Shown piece by piece: positions 17,612-26,828 of a stretch of 64,000 nt of DNA. Under the pieces are notes generated by a model. It was not told the origin of the DNA. It did no database searches and was given only the letters and a program-made list of their open reading frames with translations. The position numbers were made by a program, and so were the translations under genes. This DNA is from Candidatus Pedobacter colombiensis (GTDB lineage Bacteria > Bacteroidota > Bacteroidia > Sphingobacteriales > Sphingobacteriaceae): contig CP119313.1 of the NCBI GenBank assembly GCA_029202485.1, positions 1,860,001-1,924,000 on the forward strand, written 5' to 3'. Position 1 is the first letter of the stretch; every line of letters starts with the position of its first letter.

Positions 17612-19807
17612 ATGACAATTTCTATATGGAGATACAGTCACTTAGCGTTGGCTGTATCTTCTTTCATTTTATTAACGCTGGCATCGGTTACCGGGGTTAT
17701 ACTTGCTTTTCAGCCCGTTGTAGAAAAAATCCAGCCTTATCGTGCTGATAACTTTACCCAAACTTCGCTTGCGCAAACATTGCCTGAACTACGTAAAAAG
17801 TATCCGGGTATTACTGAACTTACTATTGATGCCAACCAATTTGTGCAGGTAAAAGGCAGCGATGCCAATGGTAAAAAGCTACATGCTTATATCGATCCGA
17901 AAACGGGTAAGATATTAGGTGTTCCAGGCAAAGAAAATGTTTTTTTTCAGTGGGTTACGGCGCTGCATCGGTCGTTGTTTTTGCATGAGATTGGCCGGGT
18001 TTTTATTGGTGTCACTGCTTTTCTATTACTACTCATCACTGTTTCGGGCACGGCGTTAATTATCCAGCGGCAGCGGGGGATTAAACGTTTTTTTACGCAT
18101 ATAGCACGCGATAATTTTGCGCAGTATTACCATGTGGTATTGGGGCGCTGGTCGCTTATTGTTATCGTTGTTATTGCCCTCAGTGGTACTTACCTGTCGC
18201 TTGCAAGGTTTGGATTTATTGAAAATAAGAAAGCTTCACCTGAGGTCGATTTTAAAACTATTCGGTCTAAGCCCCTAAAAAAGGCTACCGATTTTGCTAT
18301 TTTTAAGCAAACCAAGCTTTCGGAAGTAGAGTCGATCGAGTTTCCGTTTTCTGATGACGCGGAAGATTATTATACACTTAAACTTAAAACCGGAGAAGTA
18401 GCGGTTAACCAGATAACGGGCGATATCCTGAGCGAAGTTAAATATCCAATGGCGGTGATGCTTACCAATTTGAGTCTTACATTGCATACCGGACGTGGCA
18501 GTAGTATCTGGGCTATTGTGTTGGCTATAGCTTCGGCAAATATCTTATTTTTCATTTATTCAGGTTTTGCCATTACCTTAAAGCGTAGGGCCAATCGTAT
18601 TAAAAATAAGTATAAGGCTAGTGAGAGCAGGTTTGTGATTCTTGTTGGATCAGAAAATGGAAGTACTTTTGGTTTCGCGCAAGCCATTCACCAGCAATTG
18701 CTTAAAGCCGGCGAACGATCATTCGTAACCGAACTTAATAACTATAACATTTTCCCCAAAGCGGAGCACATTATTGTATTAACCGCTACTTATGGCTTAG
18801 GCGACTCACCTACAAATGCAATTAAATTTGCTTCGCTACTTGATAAATATCAACAGCCACAGCAGGTTCAATACTCAGTTGTTGGTTTTGGGTCGCACGC
18901 GTATCCGGATTTTTGCAAGTTTGCATTTGAAGTTAACCAGATTTTATCGAGACAAGCGTGGGCCTCTGCATTGACAGACATCCATACGGTAAACGACAGA
19001 TCGCCACAAGAATTTGGCTTGTGGGCCGAGGCCTGGTCGCAGCAGGCTGGCATCCCTATGACAGTTTTACCTTATTTGAAAACTGTCGAAGCTAGCCGTT
19101 TAGATACTTTTACGGTTAGTAGCACTACCGCTACCGCAAACAGTGATGGCACTTTTAGTTTGAGTCTGCAAATGGGTCGAAGGTTAAAGGTAACCTCGGG
19201 CGACTTACTGGCCATTTACCCTGAAAATGACCACCGAGAAAGACTTTATTCTATTGGTTTGATTGATAAGGAGATCAGGTTAAGCGTAAGACTGCTGTCG
19301 GGTGGCTTAGGCTCAGGTTTTTTACATCGCTTAAAGGCTGGTGAAAAAATGCAGGCGCGTGTTGTTAGCAATAAACACTTTCATTTCCCTGCAAAGGTGC
19401 CTCAAGTTGTAATGATCTCTAATGGGACAGGAATAGCACCTTTTTTAGGGATGATCAGTCAGAACAAAGCAAAAATACCTTGCAGTTTGTATTGTGGTTT
19501 CAGAGAGCAGTTGTCCTACGGGATGTATCGGGATTTGTTGCAAGAAAGTACCGCCACCGGCAAGCTTAAGCAAGCTCATACCGCATTCTCTCGTGAAGGC
19601 GAAAAGCAATACGTGAGCCATTTGATTAATAGGGATGCCGATATTATAGCTGATGCATTACGCAATGGCGGCGTGTTGATGATATGTGGTTCGCTTGCTA
19701 TGCAAAAAGATGTGATGGATGTGTTGGAAAACATTTGTCAAACAAAAGCAGGTACAAGCCTAAGTTTCTACCAATCCCGCGATCAAATACGTACTGATTG
19801 TTATTGA
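17612..19807 (+). CDS. PepSY membrane domain fused to flavodoxin and NAD(P)H:flavin reductase
   Basis: A 731-aa fusion. Residues 1-~340 are a PepSY-TM protein with four main membrane helices, several carrying His residues suited to haem ligation (HLALAV, HRSLFLHEIG, YYHVVLGRW, LTLHTGRG). Residues ~345-480 are a flavodoxin-like domain (ILVGSENGSTFGFA). Residues ~500-731 are a sulfite-reductase/ferredoxin-reductase module with FAD motif RLYSIG, NADPH motif NGTGIAPFLG and CGS near the C-terminus. The layout would move electrons from cytoplasmic NAD(P)H through FAD, FMN and membrane cofactors to the periplasm. The acceptor may be DUF2271-bound FMN or a ferric complex. Confidence 0.87.
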   Translation: MTISIWRYSHLALAVSSFILLTLASVTGVILAFQPVVEKIQPYRADNFTQTSLAQTLPELRKKYPGITELTIDANQFVQVKGSDANGKKLHAYIDPKTGKILGVPGKENVFFQWVTALHRSLFLHEIGRVFIGVTAFLLLLITVSGTALIIQRQRGIKRFFTHIARDNFAQYYHVVLGRWSLIVIVVIALSGTYLSLARFGFIENKKASPEVDFKTIRSKPLKKATDFAIFKQTKLSEVESIEFPFSDDAEDYYTLKLKTGEVAVNQITGDILSEVKYPMAVMLTNLSLTLHTGRGSSIWAIVLAIASANILFFIYSGFAITLKRRANRIKNKYKASESRFVILVGSENGSTFGFAQAIHQQLLKAGERSFVTELNNYNIFPKAEHIIVLTATYGLGDSPTNAIKFASLLDKYQQPQQVQYSVVGFGSHAYPDFCKFAFEVNQILSRQAWASALTDIHTVNDRSPQEFGLWAEAWSQQAGIPMTVLPYLKTVEASRLDTFTVSSTTATANSDGTFSLSLQMGRRLKVTSGDLLAIYPENDHRERLYSIGLIDKEIRLSVRLLSGGLGSGFLHRLKAGEKMQARVVSNKHFHFPAKVPQVVMISNGTGIAPFLGMISQNKAKIPCSLYCGFREQLSYGMYRDLLQESTATGKLKQAHTAFSREGEKQYVSHLINRDADIIADALRNGGVLMICGSLAMQKDVMDVLENICQTKAGTSLSFYQSRDQIRTDCY

Positions 19808-19813
19808 TTGGCC

Positions 19814-20803
19814 TTATTTTAGTTGTTGCTTTTTAAAGTGAAGCTGGGGTGAAGAAATTATTTTCCCCTCATCTGTAATGATGATATAACGGTATGCCGG
19901 GAACTTTTTGATAAACTGTATCGCTTTATTTTTTCCTAAAACCATCATGGAGGTACTAAAGCCATTTGCTGTTTCGGCGTTTGGACCTAAAATAGTTACA
20001 CTGCATAGGCCCGTGGCAGGGTAGCCTGTGGCAGGGTTAATAATGTGCGCATAACGTTTACCGTTAAACATTACAAATTTTTCATAACTACCCGAGGTAA
20101 CTACAGCTCCTTGTCCTAATGGTATAACGGCTATAACAGTGTCTTCCTTCATTGGGTTAGTAATCCCTATATTCCAATCGCTACCATCGGGTTGTTTGCC
20201 CCAGGTACTCATGTCGCCCGATCCGTTCACTATTCCCGCTTTTATACCTCTGGCAAGCATCATATCCCGGCACTTATCGGCGGCATAGCCTTCACCTAAG
20301 GCGCCAAAACCAATTTTCATACCTTTTAACTTTAAAAATATGGTGCAGTTGGCACTGTCTAGTACAATATTTTTATAACCAACTTTGGCTACCGATTTTT
20401 TGACCGTTTCGGGTGTAGGCATGGTAGTCATCGATCCATCAAACTTCCATATTTTATCCATCGCTGCAAAGCTGATATCAAAAGCACCATTGGTGATTTT
20501 AGATAAGTGTATTGCTCTTTGGGTTAGTTTGAAAACTTCCCTGTCGACCTTAACCGGGCGTATGCCTGAATTAGCGCTTACCTGCGATACTTGCGATTCG
20601 GATTTCCAATCTGATATCAGGTTCTCTATCCGCGTAACCTCGGCAATACAAGTATCTATATTTTGTTCAGCAGTAATGGAATCTTTTGCCACAATGGTTA
20701 TTTGCCAGCGGCTGCCCATTAGCTTGGTTGTTCTATTTCTAAGTACTTGCGAATTGGCGTTTAATGCTAATAGAGCCAAAAATAGGGTGATGATCTTTTT
20801 CAT
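19814..20803 (-). CDS. apbE: FAD:protein FMN transferase (ApbE)
   Basis: A 329-aa exported enzyme with a short signal peptide (LALLALNANSQ) that transfers FMN from FAD to Ser/Thr of target proteins using Mg2+. ApbE hallmarks are GFGALGEGYAADKC (the K/G-Y-A-D FAD site), VNGSGDMSTWG, and the C-terminal metal-site region TSGSYEKF...HIINPATGYPA. It is convergent with the PepSY reductase, with 6 bp between stops. Its natural substrate is probably the DUF2271 protein of the facing operon. Confidence 0.9.
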   Translation of the reverse strand: MKKIITLFLALLALNANSQVLRNRTTKLMGSRWQITIVAKDSITAEQNIDTCIAEVTRIENLISDWKSESQVSQVSANSGIRPVKVDREVFKLTQRAIHLSKITNGAFDISFAAMDKIWKFDGSMTTMPTPETVKKSVAKVGYKNIVLDSANCTIFLKLKGMKIGFGALGEGYAADKCRDMMLARGIKAGIVNGSGDMSTWGKQPDGSDWNIGITNPMKEDTVIAVIPLGQGAVVTSGSYEKFVMFNGKRYAHIINPATGYPATGLCSVTILGPNAETANGFSTSMMVLGKNKAIQFIKKFPAYRYIIITDEGKIISSPQLHFKKQQLK

Positions 20804-20874
20804 AAAAGTTGAGATCGCAAATATAAAACTATAAGCCGATTCTGTAACACAGATGTGGTTACCTAATTAAACAA

Positions 20875-20965
20875 GAAAGCGGGAATAATCAATCTGACTA
20901 TGCCCGCTCATCTCACATAGAAAGACGTTAATTGGGGCAAGATATTGTGTTGCTCGACAAATTAA
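20875..20965. repeat. Dispersed intergenic repeat, copy A
   Basis: About 90 bp in the intergenic region between apbE and the next gene. It resembles 40053-40157. Both begin GAAAGCGGGAAT.ATC, continue to a short inverted GCGGG/CCCGC pair, then share AAAGACGTTAATT, AGATATTGTGTT and a closing AATTAA. The arrangement suggests a transcribed hairpin element or a small mobile repeat. Confidence 0.55.
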
Positions 20966-21062
20966 ATTACTTGACTGTATTTGGGATAATTTCTTTTTAA
21001 ATAGTATTTCGTATGAAATTCAGTAGGATTGTAATAACTTAGGAAAACCATTTAATACGCTC

Positions 21063-22319
21063 ATGACCAAGTTTTATATCGCTTTTTTATTTTGTATCTC
21101 AATTTGCTTTCCCTCTTTTGCTAATATTGACTATATCAATATCAGTAAAATAAGTACGGATGCGACACATATTAAGTATTACAGTTTTATTAAAGATAAT
21201 AAAAGATTCTACGACCGTTGGGCAGTGGAATGGAAGTATGATCAACCAAAAGCAATACTCATCGCTGCGCTTAAAGAAGCTTATACCTCATTTGCTTCTA
21301 TACCAAAACAAAATACGGAACTGCAGTTATTGCTAGGTGATATTTCACACTATTTGTATAATATGGATGTGTCTGAATCATTTGACTTAGCGGTAAAAAA
21401 TTATGATTTGGCTATTAAGAGTAGTCCTAATGATGTCAGGGGACACTGGTTTCTGGGATACCACTATGGGCTTTCTAATGGGGCTGTCAAAGCGATTGAT
21501 CAGTTTATTTTGGCTCAGAAATGTTCTTTGGGTAATTATGCAGGGCCATTTTGGAATGACTACGCGTATGTTTCGATGATAGCTGGTATGCCGTCCACAG
21601 TTTTGTTTGCCATGAAAAAGGCTAAACTAGCGCTAGGTAAGCCAGGTGCATTTGAAAATGAATTTGGGCAGGCCGCACTTCAGCGGTTTACTGATGTTGA
21701 TGCTGATCAGGAGTATAAGAATACAGAAATTTGGGAAGCATCGAAAGGAGAGATGGTTACTTTTATTTCGAGACCATTAGGTGTGAAAATATTGTTAGAT
21801 AGCACCTGGATAATAAATGTGGTAGATTTTAAAAACAGGCAAAATGTATTTATAATGACACCACCAAAAATAAAAAATAAAGAGGGGAAAGATATTGGCT
21901 ATACCTTGTTGATGATGATGAAAGTTGCCAGAGATGGTGAGGAGTTAAGCGGCTATCTAGATAATCTGGTTGTCAAATACCCTATGAGGCAAAAAATTAG
22001 CTTTTCCAATAAATATGATAAGATGATTGCCTACGAAATAAAAGATAAAAGTATGTATCCACATCTTGGTGGTGGTCATACCTACACACTCGGGATTGAA
22101 AGAAATAATCCGGAAGATCCTGGCTTGTTACTGGAACAACCGACAATTTTGCAGACTAAAGGTAATGGGCAATTGACGTATTTTAAGGCCAATCAAAGCA
22201 AAAACAGATTTGCGGGGAAGATTTTCTATACTTTTTTGTTGGATAGCTGTGAGGATATTCATGAACAATCATTGGTAACCTTCAAATCATTCATCGAAAA
22301 GCAACTATTTATTGAATAA
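21063..22319 (+). CDS. Exported TPR-like protein of unknown function
   Basis: A 418-aa protein with a signal peptide (FYIAFLFCISICFPSFANI). Residues ~60-190 look like tetratricopeptide helices (LLLGDISHYLYNMDVSESFDLAVKNYDLAIKSSPNDVRGHWFLGYHYG). The second half is mixed alpha/beta and unrecognised. It is monocistronic, downstream of repeat copy A and convergent with the TonB receptor. Function cannot be assigned. Confidence 0.7.
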   Translation: MTKFYIAFLFCISICFPSFANIDYINISKISTDATHIKYYSFIKDNKRFYDRWAVEWKYDQPKAILIAALKEAYTSFASIPKQNTELQLLLGDISHYLYNMDVSESFDLAVKNYDLAIKSSPNDVRGHWFLGYHYGLSNGAVKAIDQFILAQKCSLGNYAGPFWNDYAYVSMIAGMPSTVLFAMKKAKLALGKPGAFENEFGQAALQRFTDVDADQEYKNTEIWEASKGEMVTFISRPLGVKILLDSTWIINVVDFKNRQNVFIMTPPKIKNKEGKDIGYTLLMMMKVARDGEELSGYLDNLVVKYPMRQKISFSNKYDKMIAYEIKDKSMYPHLGGGHTYTLGIERNNPEDPGLLLEQPTILQTKGNGQLTYFKANQSKNRFAGKIFYTFLLDSCEDIHEQSLVTFKSFIEKQLFIE

Positions 22320-22342
22320 TAACTTGGAGAGACTCAAAAAAA

Positions 22343-22373
22343 GGCTGCTCTATCACAAATTGATACAGCAGCC
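22343..22373. terminator. Hairpin between convergent genes
   Basis: GGCTGCT-C-TATCA pairs with TGATA-C-AGCAGCC (12 pairs, one C/C mismatch, 5-nt loop). Seven A residues precede it, giving a U-tract for minus-strand transcripts, so it best terminates transcription of the TonB receptor gene. Confidence 0.6.
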
Positions 22374-22403
22374 CTATAGTCTCAGCATCTAGCCAAAATG
22401 AGC

Positions 22404-24983
22404 TTAGAAAGCAAAGCGTAATGTAGCTCCATAAGTTCTTGGATCACCAAGCACACCGGCATATAAGCCTGCGTTACCCGCTGCAGCTTGCAATTGTTCG
22501 TAGTAATTTGTATTTGTAATGTTTCTGCCCCAAACAAATATTGAGAATTTATCAGATTTAAATCCTAATCTGGCATTGAATAAGGAATAACCATCAACAT
22601 TTAATACACGTGAAGGTGTTGGGTTTGAAGAATATTGTGAACGGTAGCTGGCATCGCCACCAATAAAGTATCTACCTTCTTTAGTGGCCAGGTTGCCGGG
22701 AGTGCTAAGTTCTGCACCACCAGAAATATTCCATTTAGATATGCCTGGCAATCTGCCTCCTGAGGCATCTTTAAATGCCACCTGCGTAGCGACACCATTA
22801 ATAACTTCTGTGTGTCCGGTTTCTTCTAATGGCAATGGTGCATTTGTGAACTTTACATATTTGCCATCAAGATAAGCAAGGGCGGCATTTAAACTTAAGA
22901 ACCTTTCTAATTGGTAAGTCCCATCAATTTCGAAGCCTTTTACGTTAACTTTTTCTGCATTGGCAAGATAACCTCTGTTTACACCCAACTGAGGCGATTG
23001 TACATTAGTCTGGTAATCTTTAATATCTGTGGTAAAAGCGCTAACATTGACCAGACCACCTTTAAAGGGCCTGGTTTTAAGGCCCAGTTCATAGTGTTGA
23101 ACATATTCCGGTTTCACTACAGCCAGAGACAAATCCGCTTCTCCAGTAGAAGTAGTCGGTAAGCCACCTACGTTAACACCAACTGGTTTGTAAGCAGTAG
23201 AGAAAGTTCCATAAGCGTTTAACTTAGGGGTAGGACGGTATGACAAGGTGATGTTACCAGACAAATTATTGTTATTTACACTGGTATTGAATCGCTGATT
23301 ACTATAAACTGCGGTTTTAAGTGCAAGTAATGCAGCATCTGAAGTTTGCAGGCCTCCATAGGTTACTCTATCATAATCTACATCCTTTTTATCATAAGTA
23401 AACCTTAAACCAGGTAAAACATGCAGGTGATTTAAGAACTCCCAGTCAACCTGGGCAAATATAGCAGCACTTAATGATTTGATGGTTGAATTGGTTTTGA
23501 TCCCGTAGCCATCTAATAAGCCGGGTGTTGAGTATAATGCCTGAGCACCGGTATTGCTTGTTTGCACAAATCTCCACTGATCTTTACCCACCTCTTCTGT
23601 TTGGTTTAAGCCTTTTAAGTTCTGGCTAAGTGCAAATAAACCAATCACACCGCTTACTTTTTCAGCTATATTACCTGCGTATCTAAGCTCTTGTGAATAT
23701 TGGTCATGACGGGAGTTCCCCTGAGATTTTGTAAGTGCCGACAATTCAGAGAAGTCTCTGTCGTTTGTTGGATCCCAATTCCAGAATCTCCATGCAGTGG
23801 TTGAAGTCAGCGTTCCGTTACCTATTTTATAGTCCACATTTACAGATATACCACCAATTGATTGGTTGTGTCTCCATGGCGTATTGGTATTGATCTCTCT
23901 GGAAAATGGATCTATTTTAGGCTGTTCATATCCTAAATCAGAAACAATCTTGGCATACTGACGGTATGCACTTCTTTCTGTCGTAGTCACTCCTGCAATT
24001 ACCAATGGATAACCTGCTGGGTGCTGGATGCTTACATCGCTACTTAACAATACTTGTAATTTATCAGATGGGGTGTAATACAGCTGACCTTTAAAGCCAA
24101 GGTTATTTTGTCCACTATATTTGCGTTCTTCTCTGGTATTCCAAATCGTACCATCTCTTTGAGTACCTGAGATGGATAATTTTGCGGCAAGGTTTTTTGC
24201 TACGCCCCCGGAAACCGATGTTTTGGCTTGTATAAAATTATAGTTTCCAAAACTCATTTCTACTTTTGCGCTTGGTGTTTGGGTTGGTTTTGTAGTGGTG
24301 ATGTTAAATGCACCAGCAGTAGTATTTTTGCCAAACAAGGTACCTTGAGGGCCACGCAGGATTTCTATTTGTTCAATGTCAAGAAAATCTGTAGAAGTAG
24401 CGGCTGGACGCGCCTGGTAAACCCCATCTACATAAAAACCTACTCCCGGATCAATACCGTCGTTAGTTAAGCCAAAAGTTGAGCCTAAACCTCTGATATT
24501 GAGTGTGGTGTTTCTGGCGTTTGAAGCGTATAATTGTACAGAGGGAACCAGCTCTTTTAAGCGGTTAACATTAAAAGCTCCTGCATTTTCTGCAGATCGG
24601 CCCCCGATAACAGTAATTGCAATAGGCACATCTTGCAGCACCTCCGAACGTCTTCTTGAGGTTACAACAATCTCATCCAGTAAAGCACTTTCAACCAGAA
24701 CTAACTCGAAAGGTGTATCCTGAAGCTTTAATATCTGAAAATCCTGTGGTTTGTAACCAACTGAACTGACTTGAAGGTAAAATGGAAGTTCCTGGGTTGA
24801 ATTGATACTGAAGACACCATTTTCATCTGCAATGGCAGAGATTTTGGTGCCTCTTATCTTCACAGTAGCTTTTGGTACCGGAGTGCCATTGGTATTCTTT
24901 ATTGTGCCTGTTATTGTACTTTGGGCAAAAGCAAAGTTCGCCGTAAGCAGAATTGAAAAGAGGATAAGTAAGCTTTTTTTCAT
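22404..24983 (-). CDS. TonB-dependent receptor with carboxypeptidase-regulatory-like domain
   Basis: An 859-aa outer-membrane receptor. The ATG at 24983 is used because it gives a clean signal peptide (MKKSLLILFSILLTANFAFAQ); the frame stays open to an ATG at 25052. The order is a CarboxypepD_reg-like domain (GTIKNTNGTPVPKATVKIRG), a plug domain with VVTSRRRSEVLQDVP and IEILRGPQGTLFGKNTTAGAFNI, then a 22-strand barrel ending in Phe. There is no SusD-type partner, so it is more like metal-complex or small-molecule receptors than polysaccharide systems. The gene has a long leader with its own promoter and a Cys-tract ORF, pointing to cysteine- or sulfur-linked control. Confidence 0.88.
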   Translation of the reverse strand: MKKSLLILFSILLTANFAFAQSTITGTIKNTNGTPVPKATVKIRGTKISAIADENGVFSINSTQELPFYLQVSSVGYKPQDFQILKLQDTPFELVLVESALLDEIVVTSRRRSEVLQDVPIAITVIGGRSAENAGAFNVNRLKELVPSVQLYASNARNTTLNIRGLGSTFGLTNDGIDPGVGFYVDGVYQARPAATSTDFLDIEQIEILRGPQGTLFGKNTTAGAFNITTTKPTQTPSAKVEMSFGNYNFIQAKTSVSGGVAKNLAAKLSISGTQRDGTIWNTREERKYSGQNNLGFKGQLYYTPSDKLQVLLSSDVSIQHPAGYPLVIAGVTTTERSAYRQYAKIVSDLGYEQPKIDPFSREINTNTPWRHNQSIGGISVNVDYKIGNGTLTSTTAWRFWNWDPTNDRDFSELSALTKSQGNSRHDQYSQELRYAGNIAEKVSGVIGLFALSQNLKGLNQTEEVGKDQWRFVQTSNTGAQALYSTPGLLDGYGIKTNSTIKSLSAAIFAQVDWEFLNHLHVLPGLRFTYDKKDVDYDRVTYGGLQTSDAALLALKTAVYSNQRFNTSVNNNNLSGNITLSYRPTPKLNAYGTFSTAYKPVGVNVGGLPTTSTGEADLSLAVVKPEYVQHYELGLKTRPFKGGLVNVSAFTTDIKDYQTNVQSPQLGVNRGYLANAEKVNVKGFEIDGTYQLERFLSLNAALAYLDGKYVKFTNAPLPLEETGHTEVINGVATQVAFKDASGGRLPGISKWNISGGAELSTPGNLATKEGRYFIGGDASYRSQYSSNPTPSRVLNVDGYSLFNARLGFKSDKFSIFVWGRNITNTNYYEQLQAAAGNAGLYAGVLGDPRTYGATLRFAF

Positions 24984-25127
24984 GATTTTAATATTAAATG
25001 ATTGGTTTCTTTGGTTTTGGCATAGCAATGCCCTGTGGACGTTTTTTGACATCCTTTATTTCGTATTTTAAGATTTGTTAATGAGCTTGTATGCCTTAGT
25101 TTTTAGTGGCAATTACAGCAGGTCGAA

Positions 25128-25190
25128 TTAGCAACAACAACAGCGTTCTAAGAGAAAGTGGGTTTCTTCTTTAGCTGTTCTTCTTTTCAT
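25128..25190 (-). CDS. 20-aa leader peptide ending in four cysteines
   Basis: A short minus-strand ORF from ATG (25190) to TAA (25128-25130) encodes a basic/acidic peptide ending LLERCCCC, with three TGT and one TGC codon directly before the stop. It lies between a consensus Bacteroidota promoter and the TonB receptor gene, 144 bp upstream of the receptor start. Consecutive codons for one amino acid just before a stop are the hallmark of attenuation leader peptides. An upstream leader segment (25222-25230) can pair over 9 bp with the Cys codons. The regulatory role is inference. Confidence 0.6.
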   Translation of the reverse strand: MKRRTAKEETHFLLERCCCC

Positions 25191-25251
25191 TTTAAAAAAA
25201 TGTAAATCCATTTTCATTTACTTGTTGTTGGTAAACAGTTGCTTAGTTAGG

Positions 25252-25281
25252 CAAATATAGTATATATTTTATTATTTGCAA
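25252..25281 (-). promoter_or_regulatory. Bacteroidota-type promoter for the Cys leader and TonB receptor
   Basis: On the minus strand, TTG (25281-25279), 19 bp, then TATATTTG (25259-25252), a perfect TAnnTTTG -7 box. Transcription would start near 25245, about 55 nt before the leader-peptide start. Confidence 0.65.
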
Positions 25282-25316
25282 TAAAATCTATGGAAATAGT
25301 AGATTATAGGAGTTCA

Positions 25317-25838
25317 TCACCATTTCCAGTCCAAATGATGGCGAAAGGGTAAGTTATGTGTGGTCTTTATGTTTTTGATATCGTTGCAAAGGGAGGTGTT
25401 GATTTTTGGAATGATCAGGACCTGACTATTACTAAGTTTAATTAGAAAATGATTGGGAATTTCACTGATGAGTGTTATTGCTGAAAACATATATTTATAA
25501 TCCCCGGCCCGATCAATAACATGCAAATGATCATCAGCTATTTCCAATTGAATAGGTGAGTCAGCCATTCCACTTAATTCAGTAGCTGCTCTTTTTAACC
25601 TTCTGCCTATGACATACTTCATAAATTGGTTTATTGTTAGTATGTAGCATATTGCAAAGGCTAATAAAATGATAGTAAAAATACTCTTGCCTCTATAAAA
25701 ACCGATTGCACTTAAAATAACAAAATAAGTCGGCAAAATCCATATTAACTTTCTGTTCCTTTTCAATCTACCCGTGGTTGAAGCGGAGTATTGTAAAAAG
25801 ATCAATATGTCATCCTTCGAAAGTGTATAGTTATACAT
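25317..25838 (-). CDS. YcxB-like membrane protein
   Basis: A 173-aa protein with two adjacent membrane helices (residues ~30-70: LIWILPTYFVILSAIGFY and TIILLAFAICYIL), followed by a cytoplasmic beta-rich domain (IQLEIADDHLHVIDRAGDYKYMFSAI) typical of YcxB-like (PF14317) proteins. Family function is unknown. It is transcribed divergently from the alpha/beta hydrolase and in the same direction as the TonB receptor, but lies upstream of the receptor's own promoter. Confidence 0.65.
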   Translation of the reverse strand: MYNYTLSKDDILIFLQYSASTTGRLKRNRKLIWILPTYFVILSAIGFYRGKSIFTIILLAFAICYILTINQFMKYVIGRRLKRAATELSGMADSPIQLEIADDHLHVIDRAGDYKYMFSAITLISEIPNHFLIKLSNSQVLIIPKINTSLCNDIKNIKTTHNLPFRHHLDWKW

Positions 25839-26028
25839 AGCATTGATTTAACAATATACAAGGTAAGGAAGTTTCTTTAAATGAGTGCGTTGCTTTAGGA
25901 GGTCTTTTGTTTGAATTGTTGTACTCATAATATTGTGAACACAAAAAATATTTTACAATGTTATAAGGGACGCGATGGATTACACCAATGTATAGTTAAA
26001 ACAAATAACAACTTAAAAGGATAAAAAG

Positions 26029-26745
26029 ATGGAAAATCAAGAAAAATCCCAGGCAATAAAAAACGTAGTATTGGTACATGGAGCGTTTGCGGATGGCTCT
26101 GGTTACAAAGGTGTTTATGAAAATCTTACCAATCAAGGTTACCATGTAACTGTTGTTCAAAACCCATTAACCTCCCTAGAGGATGATGTTACGGCCACAA
26201 AGCTAGTATTGGATGCTCAGGATGGTCAAGCTATCCTTGCCGGTCACTCCTGGGGAGGGGCAGTTATTACCCAGGCTGGTAATCACCCAAAAGTAGCCGG
26301 ACTGGTGTATATTGCTGCTTTCCAACCTGATAATGACGAGACTGCATTGCAGTGGTTTCAGACTGCTCAGCCTGCGCCGGAGAATGGTATATTACCTCCT
26401 GATGATAAAGGCATTGTTTACTATGATAAGACAAAGTTCCACGCCGGTTTTTGTGGTGACCTGAGCAAAGAGGATGCAGAATTTATGTATGCGTCACATG
26501 GTGCGTTTTATGGCAAATGCTTTGTAAGCCCGATCACTGATGCCGCATGGAGAAATAAGCCGGCATTTGGCATTGTAGCCACCGCGGATAAAAGTATCAA
26601 TCCAGAAATCCAGCGTGCTATGTACAGACGTTCCAATACAAAAGTTACGGAAATCAATGGTAGTCATGCCGTTTATATCTCACAGCCACAAAAAGTAGCT
26701 AATGTAATAGCAGAAGCAGCTCAAGCTGTATCGTCTATCAATTGA
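26029..26745 (+). CDS. Alpha/beta hydrolase
   Basis: A 238-aa cytoplasmic alpha/beta-hydrolase. The oxyanion-hole strand is VVLVHGAFADGSGY. The nucleophile elbow is Gly72-His-Ser74-Trp-Gly-Gly, so Ser74 is catalytic, and the C-terminal His lies in GSHAVYISQP. It resembles the salicylate-esterase/EstC-like hydrolases often found singly in Bacteroidota. The start ATG is preceded by AAAAGGATAAAAAG, an A-rich leader. The substrate is unknown. Confidence 0.85.
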   Translation: MENQEKSQAIKNVVLVHGAFADGSGYKGVYENLTNQGYHVTVVQNPLTSLEDDVTATKLVLDAQDGQAILAGHSWGGAVITQAGNHPKVAGLVYIAAFQPDNDETALQWFQTAQPAPENGILPPDDKGIVYYDKTKFHAGFCGDLSKEDAEFMYASHGAFYGKCFVSPITDAAWRNKPAFGIVATADKSINPEIQRAMYRRSNTKVTEINGSHAVYISQPQKVANVIAEAAQAVSSIN

Positions 26746-26765
26746 TCATGTTATTGATTATAATT

Positions 26766-26799
26766 AAGCCTCATTTACGAATTATGGTAAATGAGGCTT
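26766..26799. other. Strong hairpin between hydrolase and amidohydrolase genes
   Basis: AAGCCTCATTTAC pairs perfectly with GTAAATGAGGCTT around an 8-nt loop. It is followed by AGAAAAAAAC, not T, on the plus strand, so it is not a classical plus-strand terminator. It may be an RNA-processing or attenuating hairpin. Confidence 0.5.
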
Positions 26800-26828
26800 A
26801 GAAAAAAACAATCTTAATTTTAGAAATT

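Noticed and set aside
20385..20834. 149-aa plus-strand ORF over apbE
   Set aside because: It overlaps the ApbE signature regions in antisense; its composition is that of a shadow frame.
24228..25071. Several plus-strand ORFs over the TonB receptor
   Set aside because: They are antisense to the signal peptide and plug domain, which are well supported.
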